DNA of 64,000 nt from Bimastos eiseni (lineage: Eukaryota > Annelida > Clitellata > Crassiclitellata > Lumbricidae), in assembly GCA_959347315.1 (NCBI GenBank), contig OY365806.1, positions 22,954,900-23,018,899 of the forward strand, in the 5' to 3' direction. A model generated the notes under the pieces. That model was not told the DNA's origin, did not search any database, and saw only the letters and a program-made list of their open reading frames with translations. The first letter of the stretch is position 1, and every line of letters starts with the position of its first letter. Made by a program: the position numbers and the translations under genes. Below, in pieces: positions 1-14,500 of this stretch.

Positions 1-260
1 GGATGCAGCAGCTGCTGCGGCCGCCGCTGCTGCAGCAGCTGCGCTCCAGTTGCGTGATGGACGCGTCAGGTTCCACATGCCGTTGTACTGATGGCACTGC
101 TGATGGTTGGGGTAGTGGAAGCTGGACGATGGGCCAATGAAGACGTCGGACTGCGCCGGATTGCACGGTTCATTGGGTGAAGTCGTTCCATGCAACCAAC
201 TGTCGCCCGTTAAACATGTCGATAGATAACGATAACCTTCGTGACCAGTGACGTAGGAAC
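1..260 (-). CDS. bra: bra coding exon 7 (partial at window edge)
   Basis: The acceptor TTCCATTCAG is followed in phase by [16 protein letters not shown], then [18 protein letters not shown], a His/Tyr/Pro-rich stretch and a run of alanines. The Ala run continues to the first base, so the exon or the gene end lies outside the window. It fits the transactivation region of Brachyury. Confidence 0.8.
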
Positions 261-3200
261 CTGAATGGAATAAAGACAGGACGAATTTCATGAATTTCAA
301 TACATCATAATATCACTTTCAAAGCCCCAATTAAATCTGTTTTGTCTAATCTTCTGGCCACTTTCCGACGCAATTTCAATTTCATTGCTGCGCAGTACAA
401 GGAAAACATAGTTATAATTATGCCATCACGCACAAGCGCACAGATGTACCTAGAATTCGTGCTTGAAATTGTCAGTCAGTCTAATTAAAGTGTCCAAAGT
501 TTTTCTTATAAGTGTTCTGTTGTTGTAGCCAGTTGCACATCATTAATGAACTCGTCTTATCGAAATGTTGAAAATGCGATATTTAGGTTATCTTTCCGAT
601 GCGCATTTGAAGATGCAATGAGTTCTTTACGACAGGTCACTATGTTCTCCTTCGCTTGTCCTTTGAAGAAGTATCGCCTGCTTCGTTATAAATACGGCAG
701 CAATATTTTTAGCTCCACCGTATCAAAACCACTATAAAGGCCCTACAACAACTCATTTATATGTCGCCGAGTTAGGCTTCTCGAATGTATTCCAAATACG
801 CACTTGGAAATTTAATAGCAACTCAATTTCAACACAATTCGAAATTGATACTAAGTCCAATTACATACTAAGAGACACACTAACCTAAACGTTCCTAAAG
901 TTATTGTGCTTGGAGTTCTGTAACACGATCATTTAAAGCCAGTCAGCGTATTTTCAGAATAAGTCACCTATACAGTTCACCAACCACAACTCGAGTACTA
1001 CGTGGTCACCACAATGACGAAATTCTAATGTGTGCATATATCGTAGGCAAGATGCACTGATTTCGATTCCAATTCCTCGTCACAGATATCGAGGCTTAGA
1101 AGACGCTTCTGCCCTACGTTGTGACCAATATTGCTAGATGATGAAACAGATTTTCTGCAGCTGCTGGTTAAATAGGCAATAATTATAATAAGGACCTACC
1201 GCCTAAGCTAGATGAGATATCTGTTTCGCAATGTCAGTCTTGTAATGTAATTCCACGGTGGGTTGATCAGGGAACTCACCGGATCTGGGTCGGGTGCTGT
1301 AGGTTGCTGAATAAGGCGTATGTCTGGCATCGTGCAAACCGATCCGGTCTCTGGCTGCAGCGGAACTCGACTGCAGACTGGCAAAGACTCCTTGGTGGTT
1401 GTGGAACGGACTAATGACAGACGACGACACGAAGGAGTGGCCCGAACTTCCGCTGTCTCCTCGAAGGAACCACGGATGACCAGAAACTGCTTGACAGAGC
1501 AGACAAATGCACAGGACATCAATTCGCATGGAACTCATTCTTCATTGGCTTCTGTTCTTCAAACGTGCACATTTTGTGACTAATTTCGTCAATATGTCAT
1601 TAACGTGGACGTTTAGCTCAAATGGTGGAAGGGTGTCTCCCGCTGGCACCATAAGAATCAGAGAACATCAGTCGATCAGGTCATAGATTGATTGACTGCT
1701 AATAGCATTAATAATACTAATAGCATTAGTACGTAATATCATTGCATTGCATCAGTAAATTTTAGTCTATTCAGTGCTTAAGGCTTGATTAATGGTGGAC
1801 CAACTTTAAATTGAAAATAAGTAGAATATAAAAACAAAATTGGAAGCCACAAACACTCTTTGTATACGTTCAATAAATAATTATTATCGTGTGTAATGCT
1901 TAGCTTCAGTCAAAAATAAAGGAATACTACTAAAAGTTGAAAGTTTACAAATTAAGGACGAGCTAAAACACGTGAGCAATAGATCAAATACTGCATATAC
2001 ACTGCAAATATATTGACACTAATTACAAGGAGACTCGATGATTAGATGCTAATTGTACACATAAGTTATCAATAGGCGAACCAGTGCTATTGTCCGGATT
2101 TAGATAGACTTACCGCTATATTGCTGTGACAGAAGCTTCACCTCCGCTGCATCTGCTTCCAACGTCGGACTCGATGAAGAATCTTTCGCTTCCGACCTAA
2201 ACAATAATTAACCAAAGACCAATTAATAACATTGCTAGATATATTTTGTGAATAATTTCTGCGCTAGATAAACCCGTTGAGGAATATATGGGGCCTAGAG
2301 TGTTTGACTCTCGTGACGCCAGAGTAAAAGAAGTAGGAACAGGTTCAGAGGTAATTTTCAAATTGCACGGTAACCCGGGCAATTTGAAAATCACCTCTGA
2401 ACCTGCTCTTCAGCAGAGTCTGTTCAGATGACGAAACATGCACGTGCTCCCCATTATAGCAGTGATCTCAATTTCGATGTCGATAACCAATCGACTTACT
2501 GGGTTTGTAATAGGTTTACTAACGTGACGTATTTATTACACATTTAATTACGCATTGTGTCAGTTAAATTAGTTCCTGAATTCGCTGCCTTTTGGGCAGA
2601 TGAACAATATGAAGCTATTATAAGTATATTATAAGCAGCAGAGGTGTAACAAGGTTTTGAAAAGAAGGGGGCATAATTTAAGAAATATAACGCAAAGCGC
2701 CAAAAAATTTTTGCCCTCCCACTTGTTTAATTTTGCTCCCCAGAAATTTGAAAAATGGGGGGCATTGGAGAAACATAAAAAACAACCGATTTGGGGGCAC
2801 ATGGGGGCACTAAGCACTAAAACTAAGGGCAAGTGCCCCCTCTCCCCCGCTTGTTACACACCTGGGCTGGTAGTTATGAAAAAAGGAATAGCCTACTACC
2901 GCCATATCTCCTATTCGCGAGCACGTACTCCGAAAATAAAGATACGCCTTGTATGGTATTCGCAAAGGTTGGAGTAGGCTACGCCGTCGAATAACTTCGC
3001 CAGCAGACAGAACGGCGCCGGGAATATTCCTGCAGACGTCATTATTTAAGTGGTTATAGGTTAAGCGCATGCGCATAATTATTTATATTCTACGTCTAAG
3101 AGTGGTCTACGCAGTCAACTTGGTAACGAAGGAAAACCATAATAATAATGGAGTTTCGGTGCCGTGATTCGTACAAATTCAGAGCGGTTATGACAAAAAG

Positions 3201-3669
3201 CAGTTGGTTTTATAGAATAGTAAATTATAGCAGATAAATTAATATTTGGCATAAGAGAAAAGTGAATTATAACATCTAAATAACTATTTCTCGGAATATG
3301 GAAGTTTCGCGATGGGTAGGCGATTTTGTCCGACACTGGTAGGCACTTTAGATGTTAATCTTCGGCAATACATACTGCAAAGGAAAAGTTCGCTCACAAA
3401 TGCACACAAAAAGGCTAAAAGGACGAGGACTTGGAAAGTGTAATAAGGGTTATGAGAGTGTATGATACTTGGACGTAGTGTACGGAAGTTATGAAAGACA
3501 GTATTAAGGAGATCATATAAAAACACAAAGCACAAATAAGAGGAGACATTTGGTAACACGAAAGGTTTAAAGAAGGAGGAGGGCGAGGAATTAAATTTTG
3601 GATGAATTTTCAATAGTTGAAGAAGGAATCAAAGAACGGGATTGTGACAGTGTAGAAAGACTCGAGAAT

Positions 3670-3703
<34 letters not shown>

Positions 3704-5513
3704 AAAGCAAGAACATAGTATACATAGTATACTTAGTTCTATACTAACATAGTATAGAACTATGTTAGAAACAGGCGGAAAAGGAAAGAAAGGGTAGGGC
3801 CGTTGAAAAAGAACGAGAGAAGAGAGAAGTTATTTGAAGTGGATGCTACTGAAGTATTCAATAAATACTTAGATCATTACTTTTGTAGGGAAAGTAAGGA
3901 ACCATCTCTGAGCCCATTCAAGCATTTCTGACATAGGAGGTAAAGGACTAAAACAGTTAATATATGCCCTATTCTAAGGAAAATGTGGTAGAACAGCTGA
4001 AGCGGTTGAAACTGACAAAAGTCCATGAGTAAATTAGCTACATCCTTAATTCTTACTTGAAGGGAGGGAAGAAATTGGAGTGGTCTTAGCATAGAACTTC
4101 AATAAATCCTTACGTGCTGGAGTGTGCCTTCATAGTACCAGTGCTTTACTGAATAGGCCACAGTTTCATTACTCCATATCTAGAGCTAGACATGGCAAAG
4201 TTGGAGAAAGTCGAAAGACGAGCTACAAAAATTATATGGGGCTACAAGCCACAAAGAAAGGCTGAATAGGTGTGCACTAACAACATTGGAGATTACGATG
4301 AGCAACGGAGCCATAACTGAAGCCAACAAGAATGTTACTGGGAAGGTGGCTGTGCACTCGTGCAGTCATAGGTTTCTGGAATTAGGAAGGCGTCTCGGAG
4401 ACATTGGCATGAATTATTTAAGAAATCTAAAGGAGCCTAGGCATACATGTACATTCTCATACATGTACATTCTCAGTTCAAGAGTTGTAGAATGGTGGAA
4501 TAGTTTGGATGATAGTGGTGTCACTGCTTCTAAGAGCTAGCTTGGAAAATTGGGCTATTATTCTAATCATGTTCCAGGTCAAATACTGCAGTGGTTCTAG
4601 CACAGACTAAAACTCTTTTGAACCACTTTTAACCCTCAATTGTTGTTTTACACTGAGCCTTTAAATAAGCCCTCTATGGTTTCTATTGACACTGTTTGCC
4701 TACTTTAAATTTATGACCTATATTCAATTCATTCAAGTAGTTTTCCCAGTCTGAGACTAAATCCTATAAAATATGGTTACATTTCTAGTTGTGTTGCCTA
4801 TAGAAAATTCTAAAACGCATCAATGAGCTTATGAGCACACCTCTATCCCTGACTATTCCATTTGAGCTTTGAGCTTTATTTTGTTTCCACGTGTTATAGT
4901 CTCACAGGGCAAGGGTTTAATTTGGGGATGGACTGGATAAAACGGTTGGAGAAGGAACCAATTAAACAAAATCAGCGGTAGGCAGGCCTAGGCCTAACTG
5001 CCTTATCCATGCTATATACAGCATACAGGCGCGACCCTTCGAATGCAATATCGTCGGGTGCCGTGTGAAATTTTACCATCTTTGACGGCAAAAATGAGGC
5101 GCAGTATAAATTTCGCCGTCGGTGAAGGCGACGGATTAATTAGAAAACCTCTTAAACACTTTTTGACGTCTAAAACGTTGTCGAATGCGACGAAACACAA
5201 GCGCTGCCATCTTTGTTTACATCGCCGGTTCGCTAGGCGTAGAGGACTTACTCCTGCCTCAGAATCGGAGTAGACTTACACCAAGCGTAAAACGCTGCGC
5301 TGCTCTTATAATTACCAACATAACTCACTACAGCGGCATAGGCCATTTTATGTCGGTAGTAGAAGATACGCCAACCGACATAATTATGGGCCCTGGTAAT
5401 CAGTACGTTGTTCAGAGTCACACGTAGAATAATCGTTACCGCATTCTGTGAATAGAGTTTATAGCATATTTCTATCTGCCATGTAATCCGCAAGGCATAG
5501 CAAATGCACTAGT

Positions 5514-5569
<56 letters not shown>

Positions 5570-8500
5570 CAGTACATGCAATTGCTATGAACCAGTCGCT
5601 CACTGCCTTCCGTCTATATATACATAGACTGTATACGTGTGCCTGCAGTCTCTCTCCTCTCACTGTGTGGTCACCCGACGAACTATATAAGCGTACAAGC
5701 GATCCACGTTTTAGCCACGCTTACCTTTCTTTTGTGTCCTGAAACGCTTTGGCAAAAGGGTTGTACTTGATTTTCAAAGCCGTAATCTGAAATCAAAACA
5801 GACGTTAAGTAATATCTTCTGCATGTACCGCTTCGTTCACATGACGCCTTGTCATGCTCCAGTGCCTTTCGTGGTTCATCGCTGCATCCATTTTATTCGA
5901 TAAAACTACACTTCGATTATTCTCGATCTGCGAATTTCATATGATGTATTGCAATGTAATCGAGCATTTATATAGCGCCCCTTCAAGATATCTATTCAGA
6001 GGCGCTCCATGCGCTGACCTATATGATGCCAATGTCATTAAGAAACGAATAAAACCCATTACATTGCAAAACAATGCACGGTTAACTGAGAAGAGTCAGT
6101 TGTGGTGGGCCAGTGGTGGGCCCACGCATAAGTGTGGAACCAATCAACGGATTCCCGTAAACAGCTGACATATGGCACGGATGTTCAGAGTCTCTGGGCT
6201 AAATTGCGTTAATAGAGAAGATCGACAACTGTAGATATATAGTTCGCAGACACGGTGACGATGTCGACGAGTAGTCCCTGGCTAGCTATTGGAAGATGAC
6301 TCACGTTTGGAAATTCGTCGAGGCACAAGCAGGACGCAGAAAAGACATTCATCGTGTGTTGGTCGGTAGATTGCGCAGCCACTTGTGACTATCGATCAAG
6401 TTTACTCCACTGATATATCCTCTAATCTTCTCCAATCAAGATTACAGTAACATTACTTAAAGTAAAATCTTTTCTATGTATCTATCAATGTAATTTATAT
6501 AGCGCCTATTCAAGATTACCAATCAGAGGCACTACTGACCCAGACCCGGCTAAAGAGGAAGGTATTGATAAGCTTACGGAAATAGCTAGACAGGTTACGC
6601 GGAAGAGAGCTAAGGTTAGATTGAACTGTGTCTTTGACTGTGTCTTTGACGGTGTCCTTGACTGTGTTGTATCAATTATTCTTTCATCTGTTACCATCCC
6701 GCTAATTTTAATAAAGAAAAATTACATCCAGCCTTCACACCCATCTTGAACCTTGTGAAAACTGGACTGGCTCTCGACCTGACACATTGACTCGGTTAGG
6801 GTGCTCTTCACTTTTTCTTTTTCTTTTTTCTTTATTCTGAAATTTGATATCGCCCTTCTTTAAAAAATTTTTGCTCAGAAGTGCACACACCTCGACGACG
6901 CACTTGCAGTTGTACTGCAGAGCAATTATGCGCGGAATACTTGCTGAAGGTTCCAACACAGTGACTGACTCCTCGGACGAGGGTTGATCCCGCTCACTCA
7001 GCGCACACTGAGTGTTACGGGCCGACCGTTCTAACTAATCGGCCACCGTGGCGCTATGTTAGTCTCCCTGATGAATTCTGGTGATTTAATTGGGCCTGCA
7101 TCTCTATTTTGCATCAATTGAATTTATTAAATGCGGTGGTCTATTAGGAGACCATGTTGCTTTTAAAATGCACACAGTATAGTCCGTATCGAGCAATGAG
7201 ACGTGTATGGAGGCATGATGAACATTATGTAAACAATCTAAGAATACGCAGAAAATATTCGCAGCACGAAGTTGGGCCTCGGTGGCCCCTGAAGTGCTTA
7301 ACTACGAGTATATGTTTATATGTTATGACTCATCGAAAGTCTTCAAACTACAGACAGCGTTGAGAAATGACGCAAACTTTTCGGCGCCACTTCAGCCTAG
7401 ATCTAACTGCGCTCTACTAAAGCTGTGCGCATATTAATGGGAATCTGGGTCGGCTTTGCGTTTTAATCCGTTGGGACTTAGCAGGCGCTGTTTGCAGATG
7501 TATAGGTCTGTGTTTATGATCTGTGTCTTCGCATGTAATTTTGCTTAAATGCCGAAAGTCGCTCGAATATTTTACTCCCACCTTGGTATTCGTCTATACC
7601 TTTACAAAGGGTGTGCATAGGCAGAGCAATTTTAAATGAATCTGGGCGTTGTCGTTGTGTCCTGAGCAAAATTTGTACAGTTATAACTCCAAGCAATAGA
7701 TAGGCAAAATGCTCAGAGTAGACTGTACAGTAGCCCACAGATGCCTTGATATGTTTTACAGCGCAGGCCTAACATTTGACCAAACGAAACAACGCCAAAT
7801 TAGCTCAATAGATTAAGTATAAATGATTCATCGCGCCTTCCGTGCATTTAAATCTTAGATGCCTTGTAATAATCCTAATTCATAGAATAAGGACTTATAA
7901 CTTAAGAGAGGCACTAATTACTTTTGTCAAGTCGCAACAGATCATGATGGTGCTCTAACTTCGTGGCATTCATCACATCCCATGCTCTTCTCTAATGTCA
8001 TTCTAATATCCGTGAATATCCGTGAACATTTTCACCCGATCGAAGCGACCGCATGCTGACTAATATGTCTATTAGACTGCATGGATCACCATTCGGCGAC
8101 ATTTCAGAGCGAAATTATCGATGGGCAGGAGCAGAGAGTCAGACGAGCATGCTCAATCGATGCTTTTTTTTAAATGTCTTAAGTAGATTGCAATGCAAGT
8201 CACTTTTATTCCTTCAGTCTTTCCAAAAGGAAACTCTCAGAAACCAATTTTATGTGGCAGTTTTTAGTATGTGCGTACATAGCCTAACACACCCGCGCGT
8301 TAACTTTATTTGCCTTCATACAAGCTTAGCGCATTTTCTTGAGAAACAGAGAAATAATATTGAACCAGTACTGTTATAATTTATATATACTCTAAATTGA
8401 CTGTTTTATCCTCAGTGTGTTAATATTCGGAAGTCTTTTGCAGTAATCATAAATGCGTGTCATTAAACGGGTGGGAAAACCAAGCCCATATATCTCTATA

Positions 8501-11500
8501 GGCCTATAGGTCATCTATTGTGGCATTCATCGATAATACGTAAAGGTAATTAATCGCCACGACATCCCCTCCCAGGAAGATAGTCTAGCGGTCTAATTAC
8601 ACACAGGGACGACCGAATACACGAGGACACCTGCCGAAATTGAACGTTGGTCAGTCATTTGTTACATACGCAAGCCCTTAATATCACAGCCTTTACAAAG
8701 TATATAGGCCCTAAAGTTTGGGATAGAGTGAAGACTGAAGTGGTTAAAATGTTCATCGTTTTTGTGCAATGGCTTCTATGGCATCATGAAGTGTAGACTC
8801 TATAGATCATGGTATAGAAGACAAAGGTGCCGAGAACTGTTTAGAATCAGCAGGGTCTATTCCACTCTCTCGTCAGAACATGTTCGACCGCCAGAATTGA
8901 GAGGAAACGACACATTACCAGACACTCCTTCTAAGGCGCTATGCTCTCTGTCTTTCCCTCCATCCCTCTCTCTATCTCTCTAAATATCTAAACACGCACG
9001 CGTACACACACACACGTAGGCCTATATATTTATATTTATTTATCGCATATGCATACAACCGACCGATGTAACGCGCAAGCATATATGAAGCGACGCCTGA
9101 GTTGAAAGGAGACAAATGAGCAAGATGTTCTTGAAAGGCTTTCCGACAAGGACTTCAAAGAGGTGCCGAACTGTACTCGTCAGGGCTTCAGTTGGGTTAT
9201 GAATATGCAGCCCCATCGGTCGGGCATCGCGAGGTGCAGACTGGGCGATGTCCGCAAACAGTTTCGGCGGCACATCGTAAATTGAATTCAATAAAACTTA
9301 AGATGAAAGAAGTTATGAAACCATCTATTTGTACAATTTGCACTTAATGACTGCCAACTTACAGTATTTGGCGACTACGTTGGTTGCCGCTTCTTAATTC
9401 AAAACTTGCTCCAGTTTGAACTATTCGTTTCAAATTCCGATCCATGAGCGTGTTGGGTGAGTAGATAGAGAGAGCCAGATAGGCCGACACAAAGAGACAG
9501 AGGAAGGGGCATACAGACATACAAGGAGACAGAGGAAAATGCGAAGAGACATACAAAGAGACAGAGGAAGATGGGAGGAGACATGCATACAGTATGAGAC
9601 ATACAAAGAGACCGAGGAAGATGGTCGATCAAACAAGAACAATGATAGATTATATTGACAAGACAATAGATAAAGATGGACTATATATAATAGAGGCCAG
9701 AGGCAAAGTGAGTGAGTTAGTACACAATTTAATAGTGCTCACTTCTGAGACGAAACTTTAAAGGCCACTCTCATTATTAGCAATAAGTTAGAAGTCTGGT
9801 CGTTATTAGCAAATAGAGAAATATAATTTCACTACCTATAAATTCCAAGCATATTAAGCAATACCACGCGCAACGATCACTCCACGATCGACACAATCTT
9901 CTGAAGCCAAGGAACTTCATAAACTAAGGAACTGGAAAAGGATCTGAATTAAAGACTATTTAATTTCAAGACTGACCTCCTCGTTCTGATAGGCTGTGAC
10001 GGCCACAAACGTCGTTTCGGGAAACGTGTGTGTTGCTATTTTGCGCTGCTCTCCTCCTTTTCCACCGCATTCTCCGCCTTCAACTCGAACGATGTGGATT
10101 CGTGGCCGGTATTTGTGCAGTGAATTCAGCATTATCTGTCGTTGCAACATGACCATCAAATTTATTTCGGTCAGCGTTGTGCGGTAAAAGTTTAGTCTAC
10201 AGATGATTCGAAGTATGCGACCAAACTCCGTTTAACTTTAGGGGTTTATAACATAATATAGTCTACAGATGATTCGGGTTATGCGACTAAAACTCTGCTT
10301 GACTTAAGTTTAGTCTTCAAATTATTCGGATTTTGCGACTCTGTTTAACTTTGAGTTTAGCCTACAGATAATTCGGATTATGCGTCTGTTTGACTTTTAC
10401 GAGCGTCGATATTATTTACCCATGGAATGCTTACAATGACCTGCAGAATCACAAAGTTGCTCAAATCATCTGTCCTGAGTTTTTAGCTCTGATCAGCCAA
10501 ACTATTATAATTCTATGCAATCATTCGCATATATTCATTTTTGTGATTGATTCAAACTGATACACAATTTAACTATATACGGCAGACATGTCCAGGGTGG
10601 CCATCTGTCTTGCTGGTCATTTCAATAATGCCATCTAAGTAAGTAAGTACGTAAATGTCTTCTTTATTAAGAATGCCTGCAAGCGCACAGCACGCATACA
10701 TAGAACGGAAATAAAAGCGATCACACAAAAAGTTCAAAATAAATAGGAAAGACAACCTTTACGGAAAGCATAAACTCTTGCATAGCATTCCTACTATAAA
10801 CCCACATCGGGTAAAGTAGGATAGCACGGTTATGGGCCCACTTGCGAAGTTCATAACCCGAGACATTTACTGGTGGAAGCAGACCATACAAAACATGGTC
10901 ACGGTGAGCGAGGACGGATGCGAAGAGGGATGCATGAGCCATGCAGGGTTTTCACATAGTAGATTCTCGAAGGAAGGCTGATCTTGAGGGAGCATCTCGC
11001 AACGCAAAAGCCTCCGTAGAACTCCATCTATGACGGTTCCGTTGTGCAGCATTTGCGAAACCATTGCAGGCGATGCGTATTGCAGTCTGGCCATTGTGGT
11101 TGCCCTTATAACATCGTAAAAGCGTTCACAAAAAAGACCATGGGCGAGGAGAACCTTGATGACGTATACAGGGACTGACTGGCACTAGTACAGACATGGT
11201 CGATATGCCTATCCATCCGGAGGCGACAGGATTTGGCGACACCAACTTCACCAAATGCATTCAACTTCTTCATCCTATATTCAACCCTCAACCAGAGGCG
11301 GAAGGACAATCCTTTGAATGATAATCACTTTAGTTTTTGATGCATTTAGTCTTAGAATGCACTTCCGTGCCCACGACCGAATATGGTCGAGTTCAGACAC
11401 CGTCATGACAATCTAGCGAATGTAAGGCTGATTCGACCGCTGGCAGGTATACCGAGAATCCGCCCGCGTCCATGATAATCTTCTGCTCTCAGTACCGCAG

Positions 11501-14500
11501 TGTTATCATTCACCTAAAACCTCCCCAATTCTAGGTTCAAAGTCTAAACGCTGTAATTAAGTGCATTGTGCATAATAGTGTATGACGATAATACCTGATG
11601 ATGACGTGTGGTAAAGTATTTATTGGCATGCATGTTACCATTTCTGCTGCTCATATAAACTAGCGTATTGTGCTTTGGCTCTAGTATTATACCACCATGA
11701 TGCATCATAGTTCATACGGCGAGTGTATTCCGTGAACTGACCTGTCCGACGCCGTGGAGTTTGTTGGTAAGTTTAACTTTGCTGAACGAGATCGCTTCCT
11801 TCATCCAGTGCGATCCGAAGTTGGGAGAGTCTGGGTGGACGTAGATGGCGCCTGCGGTGGCCGCCGCCCCCGCAGCTTCCGAGTTGCCACATGGTGTCCA
11901 TTCACCGTTCACGTACTTCCAGCGATGGTCATCGACGGACACAAAGTCCATCAGGAAAGAATAGATGACCCCTGGATTCAACCCAGACACCCGGATGCGT
12001 ATCACGGGAAACATACGCCTGGAAAGATCCATTTCACAATTGCAACTAATGGTCATATACTTGCAAGGTGTAAAATGCAGGCTATACATTCTGTACTTAA
12101 ACATCGTGTGTGGAACGGTGGCAGATTGGTTAGAGCAGTCGGCCGGTAACGTTCAGTGTGCGCTAAGTGAGTGGGTTCTATACCCTCGTCCGAGGAGTCA
12201 CTGTGTTGTGACCTTGAGCAAGTCCTTCCCGCACAATTGCTCTGCATTACAACTGCAGTTGCGTTTTGGAGGTCTTGTGTGCACTTCTGTACAAAGCATG
12301 TTGGAAGAAGGGCAATATCAAATTTCATTATATTCTACTGTATCGCATGGGCGGATCCAGGAGGATCAGATCAATCACAACATTATTTGTCCATCCTTGT
12401 TCTCAACTACCGAACTCACGAGTCATTAACAGGGTACATAAATTAATACACAAATTGAAGTATACCCTATACGTGCTCCGTTATACTAAGACGAATAAAA
12501 CTATAGGGCATACCACGGATAATTAATTTTTACGATTGTTATCATCTAAAGTAGCATACGGTACCTAGTCCTAAGTGGATTATGCGAAAGATTGCATAAT
12601 CGCACGAACCAGTCATCAACAATTACGTCGTCTGGTCGGCAAACCATAGCCACCTAAAGACTAATAATAGCCTGAACAAGCCAATTATAGTTGACAATGA
12701 CCGAAATTTTCGAACTTTATGCAATAATTTTGGGAGTAACAGTCAAGCATGTGTGGCACGGAGGATGATCGGTTAGAGCGGTCGACCTGTAACGCTCAGT
12801 GTGCGCTGAGTGAGCGGATTCGACCTTCGTCCGAAGAGTCACTGTGTAGGGACCTTGAGCAAGTCCTTCGCACACAATTGCTCTGCAGCACAACTACAAT
12901 TGCGCCGTCGAGGCTTGTGTGTGCACTTCTGAGCAAAAAAATGTTGGAAGAAGGGTGGTTTAAAATTTCAGTAATAATAATAATATGCTCGTATAAGTAT
13001 ATTGATTGCATGGAAAAATTGCTACGGCTTCCATTATGGAGGAAATTATTTACGCCGGCGGGAAGCTCAGATTCTATTTAGATATACGTGTGAGGAAGTT
13101 TTGGATTTAAAGATGTCATTGCCATATGCTTCAAATATTAATCGTGATTGTGGTCATTCCGTTATCCTCCATGCCGTCCAAAGTATGTCTTATCTTATCT
13201 CAAAAGCACTGGATGAAATGAGTAGTGTTCTATATACATTGCATCAGGGCTCATTCTAAAAAATTATTCCGGCTGCGCATGATGGACGAATTAGGAGTTA
13301 GGAGTCTGAGGCTGTGCCCCAGTGAGGTCAAGAGCTGGCCCCAAAGCTAAAAATATGGCATTTTCTTGATTTCAGCGAATTAGACTTACGTTTATGGCAA
13401 TGTTTAGTGCGTATTACAATTTCGGTTTTCTTACATTATAATGCACAAAGTCATCGAGAAATTCTTTCTCGTTCTTGCCAAAAAAGCTGAAAAGTGATAT
13501 ATTGTAATTATCAACACGATGCGATGTAGCTGTTAACAGTTGACTGCATGTATACGCAGATAGAAAAGATTTACGTAAAGGCAAAAGTGTTACCGAAAGT
13601 TGGAGCAATACTTAATCGAGCCAGTTAAGTTAAGTGACCAAGAGCCAGATACTGGATTTTGTATGCTATATATAGAGCCTACAGATATGCACTTCGTTAA
13701 TCGTTACTATAGGCCCTAAGCCATGAAGAGTGGATCCAGATTACAATGCCAGTCATATATTACTTAATATTAAGTCAGGTTATGGTTCATTACGCCAACC
13801 GCAATGTAAACTCTTATAATTTATAAAAATGCACATGAAAATGGTCCTGACTCTCATAAACAGAAGCTGAGCCTTGAAATCTATTGACAGGAGCAGAATA
13901 TCAGTCGTTTCAGAAAATTAATACTTGTTTATTCATAAAATATGCCGTCGTCAATTGAATGGGATTATGGGACCCTATAGGACTTCCGTGATTGTGTGGC
14001 CGCAAAAACAAGCGCATAGAACGAATGACACACTAAAGCAAACACAAAGTTGGTTTAACTAAGGGGATAGACCCCTATCTACAATTCCTGGAAGCGAGCA
14101 GGCAGAATGTGACGACTCTTTCGGTCGAAATAACACCGTCACTGTTGTAAAACCAATGCATTTTTATCCATGAAGTTTTTACGCCCAATTAAGTGTGCAA
14201 TAGCTTAGGACGTTGGGAAGCGTTAAACGCATTTGCGATTTTCTTTCTTTATATGTAAGTTACAAAGGCAATAGTAGTCTTAATGAAATAGTAACAGTAG
14301 AAGTCCGATCATAGGCCCATATGATCAGATCATAATATAATATATATTTATATATTATGATCCGACTTAGGCCTATTACCCATTACTATTTTGTTTCAAA
14401 CTGGCAACCGGCAAAATACGAATTGAGAGGTAGATAGGCATATAGGGCCTATAGGTTATCTTGCTTGGCTAATAAGACTAGCTCTGTTGACGCTTGTAAT

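Noticed and set aside
9040..9291. 83-codon minus frame with [20 protein letters not shown]
   Set aside because: In bra intron 3 with no splice phase fitting bra. Possibly an old transposon piece, but no family motif was found.
12756..12830. Possible functional tRNA gene (A and B box-like sequences)
   Set aside because: Arms do not fold as a cloverleaf, and the same sequence with a shared downstream body occurs at 12107 and 6838, so it is a SINE.
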